From: CAWHMN01 sp051001135
GTDB lineage: Bacteria > Acidobacteriota > Terriglobia > Terriglobales > Acidobacteriaceae
Assembly (NCBI GenBank): GCA_051001135.1
Contig: JBPCNO010000107.1
Span: forward strand, 1 to 64,000
Direction of reading: 5' to 3'
DNA length: 64,000 nt
Shown piece by piece: positions 34,370-42,300 of this stretch. Made by a program: the position numbers and the translations under genes. The notes beneath the pieces are model-generated. The model was not told the DNA's origin. It saw only the letters and a list, made by a program, of their open reading frames with translations, and searched no databases. Each line of letters begins with the position of its first letter. Position 1 is the stretch's first letter.

Positions 34370-35506
34370 ATGAAGCAGGAGACAGCGGGCACCGTGACTC
34401 TGGCAACACCCAACCCGGACGTGGACCAGGCGGCGCCGCCCACAAATGCGCCGGCCACGCTAACACCCAACGGCACTGGGCCGAACAGGACGGCGCCGAC
34501 CACTCCTGCGGCCAGCAGTAACTTTCGGCCCGCACCGGAGCGCAAGCGCGCCCGCACCCTCAGCGAGGACCGCCGCTTCAAGATCTTTGCCGGCTCCGCC
34601 AATCGCGAGCTTGCCGACGAGATCTGCCGCCAGATCGGCGTGCCGCTCGGCGATACCAAGATCCAGCGCTTTGCCGATGGCGAGATCTACTTCCAGTTGC
34701 TCGAGAACGTGCGCGGCGTGGATGTGTTCATCGTGCAGCCCACCTGCTATCCGGTCGATTCCAATCTGGTCGAGTTGCTCATCATGATCGATGCGCTCAA
34801 GCGCGCCTCCGCCGGCCGCATCACCGTGGTCGTTCCCTATTACGGCTATGCCCGGCAGGATCGCAAGGACCGTCCGCGCGTGGCCATCTCCTCCAAGCTG
34901 GTGGCCGACCTGCTGACTACCGCCGGCGCCAACCGCGCACTCTTCATGGACCTGCACGCGGCGCAGATTCAGGGCTTCTTCAACATTCCCGTCGATCACC
35001 TCTTCGCCAGCCCGGTGCTGGTCGGCTACTTCCGGGAAAAGAACCTGCCCAATCTCACCGTCGTCTCGCCCGACGCCGGCGGCGTCGAGCGCGCCCGCTT
35101 CTTCGCCACCAAGATGGGCGCGCCCATGGCCATCGTGGACAAGCGGCGCACCGACATCAACGTGACTGAGGTAATGAACGTGATCGGCGATGTGCGCGGA
35201 CGGACCTGTCTCATCATCGACGACATTGTGGACACCGCCGGCACTCTGGTGAAGACAGCGCACGCTCTGCTCGACGAAGGCGCGACCGAGGTTTACGCAT
35301 GTGCCTCGCACCCGGTGCTCTCCGGCCCCGCCATCGAGCGCATCGCCAGCTCGCGGCTCAAAGAGCTGGTGGTCACCAACTCCATTCCGCTGCGCGAAGA
35401 GGCCAGGCAGCTCAACAAGATCAAGGTGCTCTCGATTGCCGGCCTGCTGGGCGCGGCCATCGAGAGCATTCACATGGAGACGAGCGTCAGCTCGCTCTTC
35501 AACTAG
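34370..35506 (+). CDS. prs: Ribose-phosphate pyrophosphokinase
   Basis: Makes PRPP for nucleotide, histidine and NAD synthesis. 378 residues; the enzyme proper (from about 66: FKIFAGSANRELADEICRQI) has KIQRFADGEIYFQLLENVRG, YYGYARQDRKDRPR, MDLHAAQIQGFF and the PRPP loop CLIIDDIVDTAGTL. The first ~65 residues are a Thr/Pro/Ala-rich tail absent from typical Prs (about 315 residues); no alternative start codon lies at the domain boundary, and GGGAG precedes the ATG at 34370, so the tail is probably real. Confidence 0.93.
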   Translation: MKQETAGTVTLATPNPDVDQAAPPTNAPATLTPNGTGPNRTAPTTPAASSNFRPAPERKRARTLSEDRRFKIFAGSANRELADEICRQIGVPLGDTKIQRFADGEIYFQLLENVRGVDVFIVQPTCYPVDSNLVELLIMIDALKRASAGRITVVVPYYGYARQDRKDRPRVAISSKLVADLLTTAGANRALFMDLHAAQIQGFFNIPVDHLFASPVLVGYFREKNLPNLTVVSPDAGGVERARFFATKMGAPMAIVDKRRTDINVTEVMNVIGDVRGRTCLIIDDIVDTAGTLVKTAHALLDEGATEVYACASHPVLSGPAIERIASSRLKELVVTNSIPLREEARQLNKIKVLSIAGLLGAAIESIHMETSVSSLFN

Positions 35507-35530
35507 GCAGCAGCTTCTAACAAAAAGGGC

Positions 35531-35657
35531 AGCTACTAGCTTCCAGCTAGTGCAGGCCCCAGTTAGCAGCAGAGTAGTTACACGAGCTTTACTAGACGAA
35601 AGGGAGCGGGAATCGCAGTCGGAAGGCTAGTAGCTGGTAGCTAGAAGCTGGTAGCTG
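35531..35657. repeat. AGCT-rich 14-bp repeat cluster between prs and rplY
   Basis: At 35627-35657 the 14-bp unit agtagctggtagct / agaagctggtagct occurs twice; at 35531-35551 agctactagcttccagctag is a partly inverted copy. Together they could fold into a long hairpin in the prs-rplY intergenic transcript. Confidence 0.6.
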
Positions 35658-35700
35658 TTTCATCGCTGCTCCACCCGTGCCCGAAAGGAAGAACCAGACA

Positions 35701-36390
35701 ATGGCAACATCAGAAGTGGTAAGCGCGATGCCCCGTGAGGGCAAGTTCAACAAGAATGCAGCGCGCCGCGTGCGCGTCGCCGGCAAGATTCCCGGCGTGA
35801 TCTACGGCGCCAAGGAGCCTTCGGTCGCCGTCGAGCTCGATCCCAAGCAGATGCAGCGCATCCTGCACTCCGCCTCCGGGCACAACAGCATCTTCGACGT
35901 CGAAGTCGCGGGTGGCGCGCGGGTCAAGGCCATGATCGTCGACTGGCAGTACGAGCCGATCAAGGACAAGCTCATCCACGTCGATCTCAAGCGCATCGCC
36001 ATGGACAAGCTGATGACGGCAGAAGTTCCAGTGGTGCTCGAAGGCGTACCGGTCGGCGTCAAGGTCGAAGGCGGCATTCTCGAGCAGGTGCTGCGCGAGG
36101 TCGAGATCGAGTGTCTCCCGTCCGACATCCCGTCCAACATTACCGTGGACGTGACCGGACTCAAGCTCAACGACGTTCTGCGCGTCTCTGACCTGCCGCA
36201 CGGCGGCAAGTTCAAGTTCCTCACCGGCGAAGACACCACCGTCGCCCACATCACCATCATCGTGGAAGAGGCAGCGCCCACGCCTGATGCGGTCGCCGCG
36301 GCCGGTGCAGTCGAGCCGGAAGTGGTCAAGAAGGGCAAGACTGACACCGAGGCTGCGGCTCCGGCTGACACCAAGGGCGGCAAGAAGTAA
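35701..36390 (+). CDS. rplY: 50S ribosomal protein L25 (Ctc form)
   Basis: 5S-rRNA-binding protein with the long Ctc-type C-terminal domain. 229 residues: REGKFNKNAARRVRVAGKIP, GVIYGAKEPSVAVELDPKQM, then the TL5-like beta domain with LEQVLREVEIECLPSDIPSN and DVTGLKLND. The C-terminal 30 residues are an Ala/Lys/Asp-rich tail. The ATG at 35701 starts the domain. It sits 3 bases before the pth start. Confidence 0.93.
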   Translation: MATSEVVSAMPREGKFNKNAARRVRVAGKIPGVIYGAKEPSVAVELDPKQMQRILHSASGHNSIFDVEVAGGARVKAMIVDWQYEPIKDKLIHVDLKRIAMDKLMTAEVPVVLEGVPVGVKVEGGILEQVLREVEIECLPSDIPSNITVDVTGLKLNDVLRVSDLPHGGKFKFLTGEDTTVAHITIIVEEAAPTPDAVAAAGAVEPEVVKKGKTDTEAAAPADTKGGKK

Positions 36391-36393
36391 GCA

Positions 36394-37020
36394 GTGGAGT
36401 CCGGTGCCAAACGGCGTGCCTTCGTGTTGGTCGGTCTCGGCAATCCCGGTATCGAGTACGCATGGACGCCGCATAACGCCGGGTTCCTGGCGATTGACCG
36501 GATGGCCGCGGATTTGGGCGTCACCGTAACCAATCGGCGATGCCGGGCGCTCACGGCCACCGTCTCTATCGGCGGTCAGGCTGTGGTGCTGGCCAAGCCG
36601 GAGACGTTCATGAACCTTAGCGGCATCGCGGTCCGGGCGCTGCTGGAGGAGTTTGACGCGGACTCGGAGCGGGATCTGCTGGTGCTCTATGACGATCTCG
36701 ATCTCGCGCTCGGCTCTTTGCGGGTGCGGGAGCGAGGCTCCCCCGCGGGACACAACGGAGCCGGGTCGATCTCCGGCGCCTTGGGCTCGGATAACTGGGC
36801 GCGCATCCGCATTGGGGTGGGGCCGGAAGCAGGAGATGGGCCAGTGGAATCCGGGCGGCGGCGGGGCAAGGATTACCTGCTCACTCCCATGCGGAAGCAG
36901 GATTTGGCGGTGCTCGACGAGGTTGTGGATCGGGTCGCGCGCGCCGCTGAGATGGTGGTAACGCGCGGCATCGGCGTGGCCATGAATGAGTGGAACCGGC
37001 GGGAACCGCCGCCCGGTTGA
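36394..37020 (+). CDS. pth: Peptidyl-tRNA hydrolase
   Basis: Recycles peptidyl-tRNA dropped from ribosomes. 208 residues: LVGLGNPGIEYAWTPHNAGF contains the catalytic His, followed by LAKPETFMNLSG, LLVLYDDLDLALGSLRVRER, GSPAGHNGAGSISGALGSDN and RIGVGPEAGDGPVESG. It starts with GTG at 36394 directly after the rplY stop, so translation is probably coupled. Confidence 0.93.
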   Translation: MESGAKRRAFVLVGLGNPGIEYAWTPHNAGFLAIDRMAADLGVTVTNRRCRALTATVSIGGQAVVLAKPETFMNLSGIAVRALLEEFDADSERDLLVLYDDLDLALGSLRVRERGSPAGHNGAGSISGALGSDNWARIRIGVGPEAGDGPVESGRRRGKDYLLTPMRKQDLAVLDEVVDRVARAAEMVVTRGIGVAMNEWNRREPPPG

Positions 37021-37111
37021 GCGAACCAGAGCAAGACCGGCAACATCGCAGCACGAAGGCCAGAGGTTCAGCGAAGAAGTTCAGCGAAGTTTCGGGAAGA
37101 GAGAGAACAGT

Positions 37112-37549
37112 ATGCAACGTACTTATGAAGTGATGTTTATCGTGCGGCCTGATATGGAAGAGGCCGATGTCGACAAGCTCGTCGCCGGCCTGGATCAGAC
37201 CATCACCAACGGTGGCGGCTCCATCAAGTCGACGGAAAAGCTTGGCCGCCGCAAGCTCGCCTATATGGTCCGCAAGTTCAACGACGGCAACTACGTGCTG
37301 CTGACCGTTGACGCCGGCGGCAGCCTGATTGCAGAGATTGAGCGCCGCCTCCGCGTAACCGAGCCGGTGATCAAGTTCATCACTGTGCGCACCGACGAGG
37401 AAGACAAGCGCGCGAACAAGATCAAGGCCATTCGGGCCACCCGCAAGAAGGTCAGCGCGGAGCCCGCGGCTGCATCCGCTCCGCAGGTGGAAGCCCCGGC
37501 GCCCCCTGCGGCAGTGGCAGCTCCGGCCGCGGTCGAAGCCAGCGCCTAA
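37112..37549 (+). CDS. rpsF: 30S ribosomal protein S6
   Basis: 145 residues: MQRTYEVMFIVRPDMEEADV at the start, GGSIKSTEKLGRRKLAYMVR and the helix ERRLRVTEPVIKFITVRTDE. The last ~35 residues are an Ala/Pro-rich tail (AAASAPQVEAPAPPAAVAAP) not seen in E. coli S6. First of rpsF-rpsR-rplI; S6 pairs with S18 on the 30S platform. Confidence 0.95.
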   Translation: MQRTYEVMFIVRPDMEEADVDKLVAGLDQTITNGGGSIKSTEKLGRRKLAYMVRKFNDGNYVLLTVDAGGSLIAEIERRLRVTEPVIKFITVRTDEEDKRANKIKAIRATRKKVSAEPAAASAPQVEAPAPPAAVAAPAAVEASA

Positions 37550-37740
37550 CGCACATCCTGCCCGTCGACGCCATCGTCGCGCCCCTTCCGCACAGAACGC
37601 GGATGTCAGGCACGCAGTGGTGGACACGGGCCAACATGCAGCCGGTCCAGTTTGGAGCAATGCCGCAAGACATGATCCGCAGGATTGGGCCGATCCCGCT
37701 CCCTCAGTGAGGCGTACGGGAAGAAAGAAGAAGGGAATTC

Positions 37741-38364
37741 ATGGCTGACGAAACCAGCACAACAACTTCAGCGCAGCGGCCCGAGGGCAGCGCGTCCACA
37801 ACCAGCCCCACCAGCGGGCCTACGAGCAGCCCCGATCGTCCTGCCGGCGACCGTCCCTCCGGTACAGATCGTCCTGCCGGAACAGATCGTCCCTCCGGTA
37901 CAGATCGTCCTGCCGGAACAGATCGTCCTGCCGGTACCGACCGTCCGTCCGGCGACCGCCCCTCCGGCGCCGATCGTCCTGCCGGTACAGATCGTCCTGC
38001 CGGCACCGATCGGCCCTCCTTCGGTGGTGGCGACCGTCCCTCTGGTGGCCCGGGTGGCAGCCGTGGCCCCGGCGGTCCCGGTGGCCGTGGCCCCGGCGGT
38101 CCGGGTGGACCCGGTGGCCGTGGACCCGGCGGTCCCGGTGGCCGTAAGTTCTTCCGTCGCAAGAAGGTCTGCAAGTTCTGCGTGGAGAAGATCGATTCCA
38201 TCCACTACCGTGACGTGCGCTTGCTTCAGGGTTTTGTCGCCGAGCGTGGCAAGATCGTGCCCCGCCGTCTGACCGGCGTCTGCACCAAGCACCAGCGCCG
38301 CCTTACCCGGGCCATCAAGCAGGCGCGCAACATCGCTCTGCTGCCCTTCGCCGCCCGCTACTAA
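37741..38364 (+). CDS. rpsR: 30S ribosomal protein S18 with long disordered N-terminal extension
   Basis: The C-terminal ~75 residues are normal S18: KFFRRKKVCKFCVEKIDSIH, then RDVRLLQGFVAERGKIVPRR and GVCTKHQRRLTRAIKQARNI. The VCKFC and later VC cysteines fit a zinc-type S18. The first ~132 residues are an extension made of about ten DRPAGT/DRPSGT hexapeptide-like units (37834-38012) and then Gly/Pro/Arg repeats (PGGRGPGGPGG). Typical S18 is 75-90 residues. A good GGGAAGAAAGAAGAAGG site precedes the ATG at 37741, supporting the long form. Confidence 0.92.
   Translation: MADETSTTTSAQRPEGSASTTSPTSGPTSSPDRPAGDRPSGTDRPAGTDRPSGTDRPAGTDRPAGTDRPSGDRPSGADRPAGTDRPAGTDRPSFGGGDRPSGGPGGSRGPGGPGGRGPGGPGGPGGRGPGGPGGRKFFRRKKVCKFCVEKIDSIHYRDVRLLQGFVAERGKIVPRRLTGVCTKHQRRLTRAIKQARNIALLPFAARY
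37834..38145 (+). repeat. 18-bp-type and Gly/Pro coding repeats in rpsR
   Basis: gatcgtcctgccggtaca-type 18-mers recur to about 38012, with some 15-bp units (gaccgtccctccggc), then ggtggcccgggtggccgtgg-type units to 38145. All unit lengths are multiples of three. Confidence 0.85.
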
Positions 38365-38393
38365 CGCGGTTGGTCGCTCTTTCATCGCGGCAT

Positions 38394-38467
38394 TGTCATC
38401 TTGAGCGTAATCGAAGGTGGAGTCGAAAAGCTTGCCCTGAGCGTAGCCGAAGGGATCTGCTTCACCT
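38394..38467 (+). repeat. Repeat B, double copy between rpsR and rplI
   Basis: cattgtcatcttgagcgtaa..tcgaaggt, then ccctgagcgtagccgaaggg and atctgcttcaccttg: two B heads share one tail. It lies inside what should be a single rpsF-rpsR-rplI transcript. Confidence 0.7.
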
Positions 38468-38545
38468 TGTATTTCGGATCGGCGCAAAGCGCCGCTCAAC
38501 CAACGATGATGCCGCGGCAGCTCGATCAAGATTGAGGAGAGTTCC

Positions 38546-38998
38546 ATGGAAGTGATCCTGAGAGAAGATATCGACAACCTCGGTCACCGCGGCGACGTCA
38601 TCAAAGTCGCCGACGGCTATGGCCGTAATTTCCTGCTGCCCAAGAAGCTCGCCATGGAGGCGACCGCAGCCAACAAGAGCGTCATCGACCAGATGAAGCA
38701 GTCCGCCGTCCGCCGCTCCGCCAGGGAGAAGACGGACGCCGAGCAGCTCGTCGCACAGCTCGATCAGATCGAGCTTACCTTCGAGCGCCGCGTGGGTGAG
38801 AACGACCACCTGTTCGGCTCCGTCACCTCATCGGAGATCGCGCACGGTCTGGAAGCCAAGGGCTTCCACATCGATCGCCGCAAGGTGCAGCTCGAAGAGC
38901 CGCTCAAGCAGCTTGGCGAATTCCACGTACCTGTCAGGATCTATCGTGAGGTCACCGCGCACGTAAAGGTCACGGTCAAGGCTGAAGAGGAAGCGTAG
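38546..38998 (+). CDS. rplI: 50S ribosomal protein L9
   Basis: 150 residues: MEVILREDIDNLGHRGDVIK then GYGRNFLLPKKLAMEAT (rRNA-binding N-domain), a connecting helix (IDQMKQSAVRRSAREKTDAE) and the C-domain LFGSVTSSEIAHGLEAKGF. GAGGAG precedes the ATG. Last gene of the ribosomal cluster. Confidence 0.96.
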   Translation: MEVILREDIDNLGHRGDVIKVADGYGRNFLLPKKLAMEATAANKSVIDQMKQSAVRRSAREKTDAEQLVAQLDQIELTFERRVGENDHLFGSVTSSEIAHGLEAKGFHIDRRKVQLEEPLKQLGEFHVPVRIYREVTAHVKVTVKAEEEA

Positions 38999-39026
38999 AC
39001 TCTTCCGCACACATCACCGCACACTC

Positions 39027-39064
39027 GCGGCGGGCGCCCACACAGGTGCCCGCCGCTTTTGCAT
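39027..39064 (+). terminator. Rho-independent terminator after rplI
   Basis: gcggcgggcgcc (39027-39038) pairs with ggtgcccgccgc (39045-39056) around a 6-base loop and is followed by ttttgc. It lies 29 bases past the rplI stop and ends the rpsF-rpsR-rplI transcript. Confidence 0.8.
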
Positions 39065-39090
39065 TTCGGCGCCATACGCCCCTCGTAACT

Positions 39091-39132
39091 GTCCAGGTGC
39101 GAAAGTCCAGGTGCGACGGTCCAGGTGCGCTT
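39091..39132 (+). repeat. 14-bp tandem repeat, 3 copies, intergenic
   Basis: gtccaggtgcgaaa, gtccaggtgcgacg and gtccaggtgcgctt in a row between the rplI terminator and the ABC gene. Unlike the coding repeats, the unit is not a multiple of three. Confidence 0.85.
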
Positions 39133-39259
39133 CCGCGTGCTTTCCGTATCGCTTCCTTTGCATGGGTACCCTTGAATTGACCGCATTACTTCCGTCTGAA
39201 GTGAAGGCATATCTCGGCCGGTTAGCCGTTCCGAGCAAGTCCCGAGGTAAGCTCTAGCT

Positions 39260-40141
39260 GTGCCGCTGCTCTCCGTTGACCACCTCACCGTCCGCTTTCG
39301 CCAACAGGAGGTGGTCCGCGATCTCAGCTTCTCCATCGACGCCGGAGAAGTCCTCGGCCTGGTCGGTGAATCCGGCTCGGGCAAGTCGGTCACCTCGCTC
39401 GCGATTCTCGGCTTGCTCGATCCCTCGGCGCACATCCAGGGCAGCATCCGTTTCGATGCAACCGATCTGCTGGCGCTCCGCCCCGAAGCGCTCCGCTCCT
39501 ATCGCGGCCGCCGCATCGCCATGATCTTCCAGGAGCCCATGACAGCGCTGAACCCCGTCATGCCCATCGGCCGGCAGATCGCCGAGGCGGTCGAAACGCA
39601 CCAGCCCACGCTCACCGCCCGACAGGTGAAGGAGGCGGTGCTCGCCGGGCTCCATGCCGTGGCGCTGCCGGAGCCGGAGCGCCGCTATCGCGACTACCCG
39701 CACCAGTTCTCCGGCGGTCAGCGCCAGCGCATCCTCATCGCCATGGCGCTGGTCAACCGGCCGCAACTGCTCATTGCCGACGAGCCCACCACCGCGCTCG
39801 ACGTCACCGTGCAGGCGCAGATTCTCGAGCTGTTACGCGACCTGCAGCAACAGTTCGGCCTGGCCATGCTTTTCATCTCGCATGACCTGGCGGTCGTCTC
39901 TGAGGTCGCCGGCCGCGTGGCTGTTATGCGCCACGGTCTGCTGCTGGAACAGGGCTCGCGCGAGCAGATCTTTCGCACGCCGCAGCACCCCTACACCCGC
40001 GCCCTGCTCGGCGCCATTCCTACGCTGGCCACCGACCGCACGCAACCTCTCGCGACACTGCCATCCGCTGTTTTCGCCCCACCCGGCCTGTTGAGCGAAA
40101 CCGCACCCGGCCACTGGGTCCGCGCGAGCACTGACGCCTAA
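39260..40141 (+). CDS. Peptide/nickel ABC transporter ATP-binding protein (DppD/OppD-like), orphan
   Basis: 293 residues with Walker A GESGSGKS (about 37-44), Q-loop FQEPMTALNPVM, signature FSGGQRQRI, Walker B LLIADEPTTALD and the switch His in FISHDLAVVSEVA. PQHPYTRALLGAIP near the end is typical of the oligopeptide family. GTG start at 39260. No permease or binding protein is adjacent, so it must work with distant subunits or be a fragment of a dispersed system. Confidence 0.88.
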   Translation: MPLLSVDHLTVRFRQQEVVRDLSFSIDAGEVLGLVGESGSGKSVTSLAILGLLDPSAHIQGSIRFDATDLLALRPEALRSYRGRRIAMIFQEPMTALNPVMPIGRQIAEAVETHQPTLTARQVKEAVLAGLHAVALPEPERRYRDYPHQFSGGQRQRILIAMALVNRPQLLIADEPTTALDVTVQAQILELLRDLQQQFGLAMLFISHDLAVVSEVAGRVAVMRHGLLLEQGSREQIFRTPQHPYTRALLGAIPTLATDRTQPLATLPSAVFAPPGLLSETAPGHWVRASTDA

Positions 40142-40200
40142 TCCCTGACCCTTGAGCCCTGACCCGTGAACGCCTGAACCCTGAACCCCCGACCCCTGCT
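40142..40200 (+). repeat. Degenerate ~14-bp CCTGACCC repeat upstream of the phosphoesterase
   Basis: ccctgacccttgag, ccctgacccgtgaa, cgcctgaaccctgaa and cccccgacccctg follow each other with a ~14-base period and increasing decay. Confidence 0.55.
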
Positions 40201-40219
40201 ATGCTGGCTCCGCTTCCGC

Positions 40220-40999
40220 ATGCGCGCTCTCGTCCTCTCTGACATCCACGCCAACCTCGATGCGCTCGACGCAGTGCTGTCCGCTGCGCCACCCCACGAC
40301 ACCGTGTGGAACCTGGGCGACAGCGTTGGCTACGGAGCGCAGCCCAATGAAGTCATCGAGCGCGTCCGCGGATTGGGAAAGGTCTTCGTGCGCGGCAATC
40401 ACGACCGCGCCTGCTGCGGCCTCACCTCGCTTGAGAGCTTCAACGCCATCGCCGCCCGCGCCGCCGAGTGGACCCGCCGCCAGCTCACCAGGGAGCACAC
40501 TCGCTGGCTGCGCGTGCTGCCTCAGGGGCCGGTCATCGCAACCGATGGCGTGGCCTGCATGCACGGCTCGGCGGCCGATGAAGACGAGTACCTGCTCTCC
40601 ATCCGTGACGCCATCGAAGACGTCGCCATAGCTCCGCTGCATGCATCGCAAACGCGCCTGAATTTCTTTGGACACACCCACGTTCAGGGGGGCTTTGCCG
40701 CCAATGACGAAGAGTGGTTCCGCCTCACCCCGGCCTTCGGCAAATTCCCCGTTGGTGACAGCCACAGTTACGAAGAGTACGAGTTGCAGTTGCGCTCCGG
40801 CGCCCGTTACCTGCTCAACCCCGGTTCCGTCGGACAGCCGCGCGACCAGGACTGGCGTGCAGCCTGTGCGCTCTACGACGGCGGAAGCAGCACCGTCACC
40901 TTCCTGCGCGTCCCCTACGATGTCCGTGCCGCCCAGGCTCGCATCCTCGCGGCTGGCCTGCCGGACCGCCTCGCCACCCGCCTCCGCACCGGCCGCTAG
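40220..40999 (+). CDS. Calcineurin-like metallophosphoesterase (YfcE/MPP family)
   Basis: 259 residues with the complete di-metal motif set: LVLSDIHANLDALDAV (DxH), NLGDSVGYG (GD), RGNHDRACCG (GNHD), CMHGSA (H) and FFGHTHVQG (GHxH), ending in YLLNPGSVGQPRDQD. This GSVGQPRD ending is that of small cytosolic diadenosine-polyphosphatase or phosphodiesterase-like members. The substrate is unknown. Confidence 0.85.
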   Translation: MRALVLSDIHANLDALDAVLSAAPPHDTVWNLGDSVGYGAQPNEVIERVRGLGKVFVRGNHDRACCGLTSLESFNAIAARAAEWTRRQLTREHTRWLRVLPQGPVIATDGVACMHGSAADEDEYLLSIRDAIEDVAIAPLHASQTRLNFFGHTHVQGGFAANDEEWFRLTPAFGKFPVGDSHSYEEYELQLRSGARYLLNPGSVGQPRDQDWRAACALYDGGSSTVTFLRVPYDVRAAQARILAAGLPDRLATRLRTGR

Positions 41000-41037
41000 A
41001 CTGTCGTTCTCCGTCGCGCGTTGCTATCCCTCAACCG

Positions 41038-41168
41038 TGTCATCCTGAGCGCAGCACGGAGTGCGCAGTCGAAGAGCCTGCCCTGAGCGCAGTCGAAGGG
41101 ATCTGTGTCTGCCTTTCCTTCCGTCCCAACCCGCCGGGTGCCCCATTCTAGCGAAGCTAGGGTGGGGA
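41038..41168 (+). repeat. Double repeat B followed by repeat A
   Basis: gtcatcctgagcgcagcacg and ccctgagcgcagtcgaaggg share the tail atctgtgtctgcctttcctt; after about 15 bases repeat A starts (cgccgggtgccccattctag..agctagggtgggga, 41133-41168). The two families sit side by side in the convergent gap. Confidence 0.75.
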
Positions 41169-41243
41169 GTTCACTCCATCACCAGTCGTTCATCGCTCTA
41201 TATGCGTTTGTGTCGCTCAACTCCCTGGGAAGAAACAGCCGCG

Positions 41244-42281
41244 TTACGCCCGCGCGTGGGTCCCCATCACCTGCTCTGCGAACCGCTCCATCTCCTCCCG
41301 CTGCGGACTCGACTGCAGCAGCACCAGGTCCACGCCCGCATCTTCAAAGGCTTCGAGCCTCTCGCGCACCTGTTCCGGCGTGCCCACCAGTCCACTGCGC
41401 AGCCCGCGATTCGACACCGAGTAGTCTTCGAGCGATATCTTCTGCTCCAGATTCGAGCCCGTGATCCATTGTTGATAGTTCGCGTAGCCGCGCGCGGACT
41501 GCTGCACATCCGTGATCCGCGCCACCTCCCGCTGCGCCTCGGCCTCGCTGTCCCGCACGATTGCATAGCCGGCCACGCCGAAGATCAGGGGCGGCAACCC
41601 CAGCCGCTCACGCCGCGCCCGCATGTCCGCAATCTTCCTGCCTACCGTCTCCGGCGGATCGCCGTGCGTCAAATACGCATCGCATTTGGCCGCGATCAGG
41701 TTCTTCGCCGTCTCGCTCTCGCCGCCCGCGTAGAGCGTTGGCCGCGGCTGGCGCACCGGCTTGGGCGAAAGCACGTTGTCCTCGACGAAATAGTAACTAC
41801 CGTTGTAGCTGAAGTGCTGCTCGCTCCAGCAGCCGTTCAGCACATCCAGCCACTCCGCCGTCCGCGCGTAGCGGTCGTCATGCGTGTCGAACTTCACTCC
41901 GTACTTCGTAGCCTCATCGGCCCACCAGCTCGACACCACATTCAGCGTCAGCCGCCCGTGGCTGATGCGGTCGATATTCGCCGCCTGCTTGGCCAGGAGC
42001 GCCGGGTTGTGGAAGGTCGGCCGTACCGCGACCATCAGCTCCAGCCGCTCGGTCACCGCGGCCAGCGCCGCTGCAGTCGACCATGCATCGAGCGATGGCG
42101 CCTCCACCCCTTTGATGTCGTTCAGGTTCAGCTCGGCAATCAGCGTCAGGTCGTAGCCCAACTGCTCCGCGCGCACAGCCAGCGAGCGCACGTACTCCCA
42201 GCTCGTTTCCATGGTCTCGTCCTCGACGTTGCGCAGCCACCCGCCAAAGACCGGCATCCAGAATCCATATCGCATCCGCAA
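41244..42281 (-). CDS. LLM-class flavin-dependent monooxygenase (SfnG/SsuD-like)
   Basis: A bacterial-luciferase-like TIM barrel of 345 residues using reduced FMN. Seen: MRYGFWMPVFGGWLRNVEDE, LGYDLTLIAELNLNDIKG, MVAVRPTFHNPALLAKQAAN, GRLTLNVVSSWWADEATKYG and HDDRYARTAEWLDVLNGCW. The NVVSSWW..E and HDxRYxRTxEWL patterns are those of alkanesulfonate / dimethylsulfone monooxygenases. It lies 19 bases after an ATP-grasp gene on the same strand, forming a probable two-gene operon. The substrate (organosulfur or other) is inferred from family only. Confidence 0.8.
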   Translation of the reverse strand: MRMRYGFWMPVFGGWLRNVEDETMETSWEYVRSLAVRAEQLGYDLTLIAELNLNDIKGVEAPSLDAWSTAAALAAVTERLELMVAVRPTFHNPALLAKQAANIDRISHGRLTLNVVSSWWADEATKYGVKFDTHDDRYARTAEWLDVLNGCWSEQHFSYNGSYYFVEDNVLSPKPVRQPRPTLYAGGESETAKNLIAAKCDAYLTHGDPPETVGRKIADMRARRERLGLPPLIFGVAGYAIVRDSEAEAQREVARITDVQQSARGYANYQQWITGSNLEQKISLEDYSVSNRGLRSGLVGTPEQVRERLEAFEDAGVDLVLLQSSPQREEMERFAEQVMGTHARA

Positions 42282-42300
42282 TTACCTCAATTCCGATTTC

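Noticed and set aside
37685..38272. 195-residue plus-strand frame rich in VLPEQIVLP units
   Set aside because: Out-of-frame shadow of the repeat region in rpsR.
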